Below are positions 1 to 5,018 of a stretch of 6,116 bases of DNA, in pieces. Position 1 is the first letter of the stretch. Each line of letters opens with the position of its first letter. The stretch is from Planctomycetaceae bacterium (lineage in GTDB: Bacteria > Planctomycetota > Planctomycetia > Planctomycetales > Planctomycetaceae). The stretch spans positions 1 to 6,116 of the forward strand of contig CANJZR010000251.1 of the NCBI GenBank assembly GCA_947479075.1, written 5' to 3'. The notes under the pieces were generated by a model. The model did not search any database and was not told where the DNA came from. It saw only the letters and a program-made list of their open reading frames with translations. The position numbers were made by a program, and so were the translations under genes.

Positions 1-1
1 C

Positions 2-178
2 GACGAGATTGGCGAGGAAGTGGCACGTGCTTATCCCCAGCACTCGCCACTAAGTGATTGGAAAAGTTGGAGCTCCTTTTCGTACGGAAACATACGGAGA
101 AACGGGTCGCATACTGCGAAAGGACATCAGATTTTGCCAAGTTTTGCGTCGCTTTGCAAAAGCAATAAATTGGTATAA
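2..178 (+). CDS. 3' end of an open frame entering from the left edge, product unknown
   Basis: An open frame enters at the left edge and stops at TAA 176-178, giving 58 residues that begin DEIGEEVARAYPQHSP. The first 20 or so residues look protein-like; the later part is rich in serine and lysine and has no motif I recognise. The other two plus frames stop at 51-53 and 55-57, so any of the three could be the true end of an upstream gene. It lies about 50 bp before the tRNA fragment, where integrative elements often carry their integrase, but none of the integrase catalytic motifs (R, HxxR, Y) is visible, so I do not call it one. The DNA from about 55 to 225 is visibly more AT-rich than the flanks, which fits foreign origin. 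Coding status is uncertain. Confidence 0.25.
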   Translation, partial: DEIGEEVARAYPQHSPLSDWKSWSSFSYGNIRRNGSHTAKGHQILPSFASLCKSNKLV

Positions 179-228
179 GATCATAGTAGGTAGAGCATTG
201 AAACCAGTCTTGCAGAATCCAAGTTGCG

Positions 229-271
229 TCTTCGGAACCGAGGGTTGGGGGTTCGACTCCCTCCGGGTGCA
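229..271 (+). pseudogene. 3' half of tRNA-Arg(UCG), probable attachment-site remnant
   Basis: The bases read as a tRNA from the anticodon loop to the end: loop CTTCGGA (230-236) with anticodon TCG, 3' anticodon stem ACCGA (237-241), a 5-base variable region (242-246), T stem GGGGG (247-251), T loop TTCGACT (252-258), T-stem partner CCCTC (259-263), acceptor strand CGGGTGC (264-270) and discriminator A271. CCA is not encoded. The expected acceptor strand GCACCCG and the anticodon stem partner TCGGT are absent upstream, where the sequence is unrelated apart from a chance-like GGTAGAGCA at 189-197. Homology therefore begins at the anticodon loop, a known crossover position for tRNA-targeting tyrosine recombinases. 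I infer that this is the displaced 3' end left by integration of an element lying to the left, and not a working tRNA gene. Confidence 0.7.
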
Positions 272-274
272 CTT

Positions 275-307
275 AGAGCCACAACGACTTACGTCGAGTG
301 GCTCTTT
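275..307 (+). terminator. Intrinsic terminator after the tRNA-Arg 3' end
   Basis: An inverted repeat AGAGCCAC/GTGGCTCT is followed by a short T run (TTT then CCG). Inside it a second stem CGAC/GTCG closes a four-base loop. It begins four bases after the tRNA discriminator base, so it fits the native terminator of the original tRNA gene. That supports the DNA on this side being the old chromosomal flank. Confidence 0.65.
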
Positions 308-321
308 CCGTTTAGTCCCAG

Positions 322-393
322 ATGTACCCAGGTACATACTGGTCGCTCTGAATAAAGGCCCGGCGAGCGGTCAAGTAATTACGTTAGCTGAGG
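322..393 (+). repeat. Imperfect direct repeat, copy A
   Basis: This copy matches 1671-1743 in order. Shared blocks are ATGTACCCAGGT (12/12), CTGAATaAAGGC (11/12), GGCGAGCGGTCA (12/12), then a weaker tail GTAnnnACG...CTGA. A stretch of about 15 bases after the first block is poorly conserved. Copy A starts with a perfect 16-base palindrome, ATGTACC-CA-GGTACAT (322-337). The two copies bracket the toxin-antitoxin operon. The function of the repeat is unknown to me. Confidence 0.6.
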
Positions 394-661
394 AATCGCT
401 CATGTCACTGTAGCTCCAGTGGGGGGGACGTGGTCGGTCCATCATCGGTATCACTCCCCTGCGTTCTGAGCAGCCCGCATCTCATTCTAGGCAACTTGCG
501 GGACCATGGAGTTCCCTCCTATCGGCCGATCCGATTACGCCCCTGGCCATTGGTGGTCCCCGCTGGAGTTGGGTTGAGGGTAGACGATGAATCAAAGGCA
601 TCGTTGATCAGGGTACTGCTATGGATTCACCGTGAAATGGCGGAGGACCGCCGCCCGCTGG
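394..661. other. Intergenic stretch with no supportable gene
   Basis: No convincing gene is seen on either strand. An open frame from 430 runs on into the toxin gene on the opposite strand, has no good ribosome binding site and shows no recognisable motif. Visible structures are a run of seven G (421-427), an inverted repeat CCCGCA/TGCGGG at about 473-502, a palindrome TTCAC-C-GTGAA near 627-637 and a GC hairpin GGCGG-AGGA-CCGCC (639-652). The hairpin lies just past the toxin stop codon but has no T tract on that strand. The stretch could be decayed DNA carried in with the operon. Confidence 0.4.
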
Positions 662-1192
662 TTACAGCGGAGGCAGTTGCAGCTTTCGGATCACGTTCAT
701 GGGTAAGAAGAGATGGTTCGGGTCATCCTTCAGGGAGAGAAAACCGTATCGTCGGTAGAAGGTCTGGGCGTGTTCATTGATCGCATCGACCTCGACTGCC
801 CGAATCCCAATCTTGTTCGCCAGGTATTCCGCTCTTCTGAGAGCGTCGATCAGTAGGAACTCTCCGAGATGTTGTCCCTTGATCGTCTGATCTACTGCCA
901 GCTTCCCGATCAGCACGACCGGAACATCGATTTGAGGCAATCCTTTGGCTTGGTCTTCTGGAAGCGATTCGTAGACTACTGTGTGGTTTGAGAGTGCGTA
1001 GTACCCTTTGACCACGCTGAATCCGCTTTCGACCAGGACGTATGTCCGTGCCAGATTCTTTTTCTCAAATTGGCTCACCTTTGTGGTGATCCAGTCATTC
1101 AGAGCGGGGACGCCGCAGTCAAAGCCAGTTCGGTCGTGTTTGTTTCGATCGAAGGGCTCGACTGACCAAGAAGTGACAGGGAGCTTAGCCAC
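662..1192 (-). CDS. GNAT-family acetyltransferase toxin (TacT/AtaT type)
   Basis: This is a 176-residue GNAT N-acetyltransferase of the type paired with DUF1778 antitoxins. Studied members (TacT, AtaT) use acetyl-CoA to acetylate the amino group of charged tRNAs and so block translation; the tRNA target here is inferred. Family marks are an N-terminal FDCGVPALNDWI segment (residues 24-35), a core VLIGKLAVDQ strand (93-102), the acetyl-CoA loop region KGQHLGEFLL (105-114) and FYRRYGF (145-151), whose Tyr146 is the expected catalytic tyrosine. In the pyrophosphate loop a His stands where the textbook Q/R-x-x-G-x-G pattern has its first Gly. I chose GTG at 1192 because it overlaps the antitoxin stop by 8 bases, which suggests translational coupling. 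An in-frame ATG at 1234 would add 14 residues and overlap by 50 bases, without a visible ribosome binding site. Stop is TAA. It is the second gene of a two-gene operon. Confidence 0.92.
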   Translation of the reverse strand: MAKLPVTSWSVEPFDRNKHDRTGFDCGVPALNDWITTKVSQFEKKNLARTYVLVESGFSVVKGYYALSNHTVVYESLPEDQAKGLPQIDVPVVLIGKLAVDQTIKGQHLGEFLLIDALRRAEYLANKIGIRAVEVDAINEHAQTFYRRYGFLSLKDDPNHLFLPMNVIRKLQLPPL

Positions 1193-1466
1193 GGAGTTTT
1201 CCGTAACGGCGGGCTGCGGCCTTGAGTGCAGCATTCGGCTGGGTGTCGACCGAGTCCAGAGCCTTCAGGAATTGGTCCCGGTCTCGATTGGACAGGTGGG
1301 TCATCTGAGCGTCCTGAAGTACTTGGCGTGCTTCCCGGACCACCGTGGAAATCGCAAACTCACTGACTGACTGTCCCAAGGCGGCAGCCGCACTCTCGAT
1401 GGTCTGTTTGAGTTCGCTCGAAATTCTGACGTTGATTCTGGCGTCGTTTCGGGTGGCTGTGGTCAT
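1185..1466 (-). CDS. DUF1778 (TacA-type) ribbon-helix-helix antitoxin
   Basis: This 93-residue protein is the antitoxin of the GNAT toxin encoded just downstream. Residues 9-15 (ARINVRI) form the DNA-contacting strand of a ribbon-helix-helix fold, followed by two predicted helices (about 18-31 and 33-51, with LGQSVSEFA at the turn). The C-terminal part, with FLKALDSVDTQPNAALKAA at about 67-85, is the conserved DUF1778 tail that wraps and inactivates the partner acetyltransferase in known pairs. The ATG at 1466 is chosen because AGGAGA lies eight bases upstream and the strand starts soon after; a longer frame from 1520 would run through the promoter -10 box. As in other ribbon-helix-helix antitoxins it probably represses its own promoter, where two 15-bp repeats are found. 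The high Ala and Ser content of the middle helix is normal for the family. Confidence 0.92.
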   Translation of the reverse strand: MTTATRNDARINVRISSELKQTIESAAAALGQSVSEFAISTVVREARQVLQDAQMTHLSNRDRDQFLKALDSVDTQPNAALKAAARRYGKLRG

Positions 1467-1498
1467 GGGAAAGTTCTCCTCGGGAGAGGATGTCTGTG

Positions 1499-1556
1499 TG
1501 TGTGGCAATCTGCTGTACATTCTATTCTATCGGACTTGTGTGTCAATCTGCCACAC
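1499..1556. promoter_or_regulatory. Paired repeats, probable antitoxin operator
   Basis: Two direct repeats, TGTGTGGCAATCTGC (1499-1513) and TGTGTGTCAATCTGC (1537-1551), agree at 14 of 15 bases and start 38 bases apart. The outer edges also form a perfect inverted pair, GTGTGGCA (1500-1507) with TGCCACAC (1549-1556). One repeat covers the -35 box and the other lies just downstream of the -10 box, so a protein bound to both would block RNA polymerase. Ribbon-helix-helix antitoxins bind such short repeats; binding by this antitoxin is inferred from position. Confidence 0.6.
1519..1546 (-). promoter_or_regulatory. Sigma70-like promoter of the toxin-antitoxin operon
   Basis: On the minus strand TTGACA (1546-1541, perfect -35) is separated by 16 bases from TAGAAT (1524-1519, 5 of 6 for -10). 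The expected start of transcription is near 1512, about 45 bases ahead of the antitoxin ATG. A second TAGAAT five bases closer to the -35 gives too short a spacer. The operator repeats overlap the -35 box and lie just past the -10 box. Confidence 0.75.
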
Positions 1557-1652
1557 GAAACACAGGAGGCTTGTCAGTTTTGACGAGTAATGGAGGTCGG
1601 CCACGCTCTCCAGGGGTCGCTTATCTGCATCTTTAGTGCTGTTCCGACAAGG

Positions 1653-1679
1653 TGGGTACACCTTCGGGAAATGTACCCA
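1653..1679. repeat. Inverted repeat entering direct-repeat copy B
   Basis: TGGGTACA (1653-1660) pairs perfectly with TGTACCCA (1672-1679) around an 11-base loop. The right arm is the first block of copy B. In copy A the same block forms a tighter palindrome, so both copies carry a dyad at their left end although the partner arms differ. No T run follows, so a terminator is unlikely. Confidence 0.5.
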
Positions 1680-1743
1680 GGTCACTATTTCGTGAATTCT
1701 GAATCAAGGCATGGCGAGCGGTCAGGTAGCCACGATTCACTGA
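1671..1743 (+). repeat. Imperfect direct repeat, copy B
   Basis: This is the second copy of the repeat at 322-393, in the same orientation and 1.35 kb away. It shares the blocks ATGTACCCAGGT, CTGAATcAAGGC and GGCGAGCGGTCA and a weaker tail ending CTGA. The repeat copies lie outside both ends of the toxin-antitoxin operon. Confidence 0.6.
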
Positions 1744-1846
1744 CTTTCTACTGAATCATTTCTGGTTCCTCGACTGGTGACTCAAGCAGTCTGTGGATCC
1801 AGGTCGGTCTGAGTCCGGGCAGTGTCACACGTGGTCGTCTCCATGG

Positions 1847-1886
1847 AACTGCCGGTTTGGTTCATCGTTTGGGGCAGTTCAAACCG
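1847..1886. repeat. Interleaved inverted repeats upstream of the PstS-like promoter
   Basis: AACTGCC (1847-1853) is complementary to GGCAGTT (1873-1879), and CGGTTTG (1853-1859) to CAAACCG (1880-1886), so the order is A-B-A'-B'. The two hairpins exclude each other or form a pseudoknot-like arrangement. The region lies upstream of the predicted transcription start, so a protein-binding role on DNA is as likely as an RNA role. Confidence 0.45.
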
Positions 1887-1924
1887 CCGAGTTTACGTGC
1901 TTCCCATGGTGACCCGAATTCCTA

Positions 1925-1954
1925 TTGAGTCATCGGCAAAAACTGCCGTATACT
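1925..1954 (+). promoter_or_regulatory. Predicted sigma70-like promoter for the PstS-like gene
   Basis: TTGAGT (1925-1930) and TATACT (1949-1954) are separated by 18 bases and match the consensus at 4 and 5 of 6 positions. The expected start is near 1961, giving a leader of about 195 bases. The spacer contains a perfect palindrome, CGGCA-AAAAC-TGCCG (1934-1948), a good position for an operator. Confidence 0.5.
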
Positions 1955-1993
1955 CCGCGCGCTGGGAAGCCGGGCTCGAGTTGTCGAAGTTCC

Positions 1994-2012
1994 GAGAGAG
2001 ATTCTTTCTCTC
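1994..2012 (+). other. Leader hairpin
   Basis: GAGAGAGA and TTTCTCTC pair over 8 bp (one G-T) around a three-base loop. It lies in the predicted 5' leader of the PstS-like mRNA, far from the start codon. It could affect mRNA stability; no riboswitch family is recognised. Confidence 0.35.
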
Positions 2013-2154
2013 AGAGCAAGCTGTCCAGCGTCGTTTCGGACTGTGGTGTCAACGGATGACATACCGTCGGTTCGACAGGTGAATGCATTGAGAGATCCAC
2101 GCGGGCGATGTCTAGCGGAAGTCGCTGTCGGTTCCGCACTTCAGGGAGGGAAAG

Positions 2155-3141
2155 ATGTTGAAATCAGTAATGCGAATGATGGTGGCATTGGCGTTGGTGG
2201 CATCGTCTACCTTCGCCATGGCAGAAGAATACCTGGATCCCCAGCTTCCAGTGTACCGCCCAGTGGACAAGCTCGATGGCAAGATCTCACTGATCGGCTC
2301 TGACACCATGTCCCAGGTTGTCGCAGTGTGGAAGGACAGCTTTAAGAAGTTCTACCCCAACGTTGAGATCACGATCGCCGTGAAGGGTGCGACCAACGCG
2401 ATTCCTTCTGTGATGAAGGGCGAGGCCACGATTGGCATGCTCAGCCGTGAGGCGACAGATGAAGAAATCGCTGCCTTTTCCGCCGAGAAGAAGTATGCCC
2501 CCAAGCTGCTGGTTCCGAGTCTGGAGCGTATTGGGGTCTATGTGAGCGAGTGCAACCCGATTGAAAGCCTGACTCTGGCTCAGGTCGACGCCATCTTCTC
2601 GACCACTCGCAAGCGTGGCGAAGCCAAGGAATACAAGACCTGGGGTGATCTCGGCGTCACGGGAAATCTGGCCAAGGAGAAGATCACTCTGCGTGGCCGT
2701 TCTTCCACCACCGGATCTCAGGGCTTCTTCCAGGCCGTGGTGCTGCATGGTGGCGAATTCCACAAGGAAATGATCTCCGCCAAGGACAACCTGACGCTGG
2801 TCAAGGAGATCTCTGCTGATCCGACGGCAATCGGATTCTCGGGCGAGATCTACCAGATCCCCGGCATCCGCGCAGTGCCCATCGCCGCAAAGGCCGACGA
2901 GCCAGCCTATGCCATCGATTCGCTGGGAGACGAGCACGGAACCTATCCGATCATTCGTCCTCTGCAGTTTGTCATTGATCAGGCTCCAGACAAAGAGTTG
3001 CCCGAAGTGGAACGCGAATTCCTCAAGTATGTGTTCAGCAAGTCGGGCCAGGAAGATGTCGTGAAAGCGGGCTTCCATCCGATCTCGTCCGCACCCGCCC
3101 GGACGGCGTTGGGAGCAGTCGGTCTCAATACATTGAACTGA
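2155..3141 (+). CDS. PstS-like phosphate-binding protein (periplasmic solute-binding protein)
   Basis: This 328-residue exported protein belongs to the PstS/PBP-like family, which binds phosphate outside the cytoplasmic membrane and normally delivers it to the PstCAB ABC transporter. A signal peptide is clear: Lys3/Arg7, a hydrophobic core, and a likely cut after AMA (residue 23). Family marks are SLIGSDTM (45-52, first anion-binding loop), a MLSREATDEE segment (95-104), GRSSTTGSQGFFQ (181-193, the usual Ser/Thr-Gly phosphate loop), AIGFSG (225-230) and YPIIRPLQFVI (264-274). Length is normal. The ATG at 2155 has AGGGAGGG just upstream. No pstC, pstA, pstB or phoU gene lies in the window, so it may serve a transporter encoded elsewhere or act as a surface phosphate or other ligand sensor. 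The next gene follows after 115 bases on the same strand. Ligand identity is inferred from the family. Confidence 0.88.
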   Translation: MLKSVMRMMVALALVASSTFAMAEEYLDPQLPVYRPVDKLDGKISLIGSDTMSQVVAVWKDSFKKFYPNVEITIAVKGATNAIPSVMKGEATIGMLSREATDEEIAAFSAEKKYAPKLLVPSLERIGVYVSECNPIESLTLAQVDAIFSTTRKRGEAKEYKTWGDLGVTGNLAKEKITLRGRSSTTGSQGFFQAVVLHGGEFHKEMISAKDNLTLVKEISADPTAIGFSGEIYQIPGIRAVPIAAKADEPAYAIDSLGDEHGTYPIIRPLQFVIDQAPDKELPEVEREFLKYVFSKSGQEDVVKAGFHPISSAPARTALGAVGLNTLN

Positions 3142-3256
3142 CTCCCCTGACAGTCAACCGCTGCCAATGGTTACCAGGCGGGACATCTCGACCAAGGTCG
3201 GTCGAGGCCGCCGTGAAGCACACGCTCTCATACATATTCCTGGAAGGAGTCCTCCC

Positions 3257-4606
3257 ATGGTGCGGAGATTTTTGCAAGGGCTGACAATCACAGCCTCCGT
3301 CGTTCTGGTGACCTCGCCAGCCTGGTCGATTGATCCCCGTCTGAATACCAATCCCACCCCCGGTCGGACCTCGACCGTGCCCACTTCGAACGATCCTGCA
3401 GCTGCACGTCTGGTGCAACCCGGGACGAATCTGACGATTCCCTCGAATCGGGTTCGCGAAAGCGTCACCGTGCCCGATCCGACTCGCTTCGAGTACAACC
3501 CCACTCGCCCAACAGCCACCGATTCACTGCGTCCAGTGACTCCCGTTCGTGTCCAGTTGGCCCCTTCGAATCCCCTTCAGCCCCAACCGCAGCCACAGCC
3601 GAGTCAGTCGGCCCAGCCACGTTGGAAGCTCGGAGTCTATTCCAAGGACACCAGTACCGGCGTGCAGATCGTCCAGGTCGTCCAGAACGGTGCCGCTCAG
3701 CGAGCCGGTCTGGAGAAGGATGATATTGTGCTGTCGGTCAACGGGTTCCAGGTCGGCTACGTGAACGGGACTTTGTACGACTGTGGGACTGAATTCGAGC
3801 GTCTGGCCGACAAGAACGGCTGGGTCAGTCTGCTGGTGTTCGATAATCGTACTCGCTCACTCACGAACCTGCCGGTGCAGCTCGATTCTCGCTTGTTGCG
3901 TCTGGGCGGCACCCTGACTTGGCGTGATGCGGTGTCTCTGCCCGCACGTTCCACGGCTATTGTCGAACTGCGTGAGCGTGCTCGCGTGGGGGCTCCAACC
4001 ACCGTGATTGCCCGCACGACAGTGGATCAGCTGCGTGCCAATTCGATCCCGTTCGAGATCGAGTACGATCCCGGTCAGATCGACCAGACCCGCACCTATC
4101 TGATTTCCGCAGTGGTGGTGTCACCGACGAATCAGGTGCTGTACCAGTCCAGTGCCGCTTCGAATTACCAGCTGACCAATCTGACCTCGGGCCAGAACCG
4201 GCCGATCACGATTGCCTTGGAGCGTGCGGGTGGTTTTGAAGACCCCGTGGCTCAGAACCCACAGTACGGGAATCAGGAGCAGTACGTCAGCCAGGAACAA
4301 CTCGAGACCTTGTTCCAGACCATTCTGGAGCGGAACCCGACTCAGCGAGAAATGGAAGCCTGGCTGAGCTCGATTCGCAATGGTCAGTCTCTGGTCGATG
4401 TGCAGGCCACGCTGTTGGCCAACAACGCCGTCTTCAACCAGGTCGATCGTGACAAGACGCGATATGTGGAGCGTCTCCATCAGTTGATGCTCGACCGCAA
4501 ACCGACAGCGGAAGAGTTGGCCTACTGGACCAAGCGTTACGACGAGCTGCAGGGGATTCGCAGCGAAGTCGCACGCGAGTTCATCAATTCAGTGGCCGCG
4601 AACTGA
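3257..4606 (+). CDS. Secreted multidomain protein: PDZ, YbaY-like and DUF4214-like segments
   Basis: This 449-residue exported protein is assembled from several parts. A signal peptide (1-24, likely cut after AWS) is followed by a low-complexity Pro/Thr/Asn region and a PQ-rich linker (about 102-120). A PDZ-type domain (about 122-210) has NGAAQRAGLEKDDIVLSVNG as its core and would bind peptide ends. Next comes a segment resembling YbaY/YscW proteins (about 215-322), with ARSTAIVELRERARVG and IPFEIEYDPGQID. The C-terminus (about 348-446) resembles two DUF4214 units, with LERNPTQREMEAWL and LDRKPTAEELAYW. I chose ATG 3257 because GGAAGGAG lies seven bases upstream and the signal peptide starts there; an in-frame start at 3167 would put 30 charged residues before it. 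It follows the PstS-like gene, with a 7-bp hairpin (3187-3206) lacking a T run between them, so co-transcription is plausible. Its function is unknown; an envelope scaffold or quality-control role is a guess. Confidence 0.85.
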   Translation: MVRRFLQGLTITASVVLVTSPAWSIDPRLNTNPTPGRTSTVPTSNDPAAARLVQPGTNLTIPSNRVRESVTVPDPTRFEYNPTRPTATDSLRPVTPVRVQLAPSNPLQPQPQPQPSQSAQPRWKLGVYSKDTSTGVQIVQVVQNGAAQRAGLEKDDIVLSVNGFQVGYVNGTLYDCGTEFERLADKNGWVSLLVFDNRTRSLTNLPVQLDSRLLRLGGTLTWRDAVSLPARSTAIVELRERARVGAPTTVIARTTVDQLRANSIPFEIEYDPGQIDQTRTYLISAVVVSPTNQVLYQSSAASNYQLTNLTSGQNRPITIALERAGGFEDPVAQNPQYGNQEQYVSQEQLETLFQTILERNPTQREMEAWLSSIRNGQSLVDVQATLLANNAVFNQVDRDKTRYVERLHQLMLDRKPTAEELAYWTKRYDELQGIRSEVAREFINSVAAN

Positions 4607-4634
4607 TCTCAGATCCGTTCCCAGCTTGACCCTC

Positions 4635-4675
4635 AACGGGGACTCCGCACTAGCGGCGTCCCCGTTTGTCTTTTA
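4635..4675 (+). terminator. Strong intrinsic terminator after the multidomain protein gene
   Basis: A 9-bp perfect stem AACGGGGAC (4635-4643) with GTCCCCGTT (4658-4666) encloses a second stem CCGC/GCGG (4645-4648 with 4653-4656). The T-rich tail TTTGTCTTTT follows. It lies 29 bases after the stop codon and should end the PstS-like/PDZ transcript. Confidence 0.9.
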
Positions 4676-4977
4676 TGGGTTTATCGACGCGTGGCGAAAC
4701 GGCGTCACTTCCTTCCCGTGACCGTTGGCACCAACTTGTCGCAGTGAATTCCGCCCAGAAGTCGTCTCTGGACCGGGACGGAGAACCTGGCAGCACCTCA
4801 GAGGGGCCCACATCAGTTGCCAGAAATACCAGGCAAGTGAGACTCGGTGGCGTGTCGAAAGTCAGTCGCAGTGGCCACGGTTTCAACGGCTGGATTGATG
4901 AAGTCGAGATCTGGAGTCGTGATTTGAACTCCAGCGAGATCCGACAACTCTTCAGCCAGGGGCCCCCCTCGCAATAA
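4675..4977 (+). pseudogene. C-terminal fragment of a LamG/concanavalin-like protein
   Basis: The frame encodes about 100 residues that look like the second half of a LamG-type (concanavalin A-like) domain. RWHQLVAVNS is followed by a degraded LDRDGE, where functional relatives have an LYVDGE-like strand, then VRLGGVSK, FNGWIDEVEIWSRDLNSSEIRQLF and a TAA stop. The first half of the domain, a signal peptide and a ribosome binding site are missing: the first ATG sits inside the T tract of the preceding terminator, and the frame is closed upstream by TAG 4651-4653. LamG domains are common in planctomycete surface and FecR-linked proteins, so this is probably a relic of a larger gene, cut when the neighbouring region was rearranged. 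A small expressed protein cannot be excluded but has no visible start signals. Confidence 0.65.
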
Positions 4978-5018
4978 CACAAACGCGAAATCCGGAGGGC
5001 TGCATTGCGCCGGGTCGT

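Larger units (their letters stand above)
1557..2154. other. Long intergenic and leader region without a gene
   Basis: No gene is supported between the antitoxin promoter and the PstS-like gene. A frame at 1822-2082 has no ribosome binding site and no recognisable motif, and it crosses the predicted promoter. The left part holds repeat copy B. The right part is probably the control region and 5' leader of the PstS-like gene, with interleaved inverted repeats at 1847-1886, a promoter at 1925-1954, an 8-bp hairpin at 1994-2012 and a GCGGAA/TTCCGC hairpin at 2115-2137. I looked for a Pho-box-like pair of CTGTCA-type repeats and did not find a good one. Confidence 0.5.

Noticed and set aside
180..271. 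A complete tRNA-Arg with a group I intron in its anticodon loop
   Set aside because: No 5' tRNA half with GCACCCG exists upstream in the window and no group I core elements were recognised, so integration is the simpler reading.
54..413. Open frames on both strands across the tRNA fragment (for example 54-413 plus and 50-337 minus)
   Set aside because: The minus frame translates the tRNA itself (CTRRESNPQ-type peptide), a well-known artefact, and neither has a ribosome binding site or a recognisable domain.
639..652. GC hairpin as terminator of the toxin-antitoxin operon
   Set aside because: The stem is only 5 bp and no T run follows on the minus strand.
430..780. Plus-strand open frame of 116 codons
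   Set aside because: It overlaps the end of the firmly identified toxin gene on the other strand and shows no motif or start signal.
1822..2082. Plus-strand open frame of 86 codons
   Set aside because: It crosses a predicted promoter and inverted repeats, lacks a ribosome binding site and has no recognisable domain.
3167..3256. Upstream extension of the PDZ protein gene
   Set aside because: It would place 30 charged residues before a clean signal peptide, and the strong ribosome binding site fits ATG 3257.
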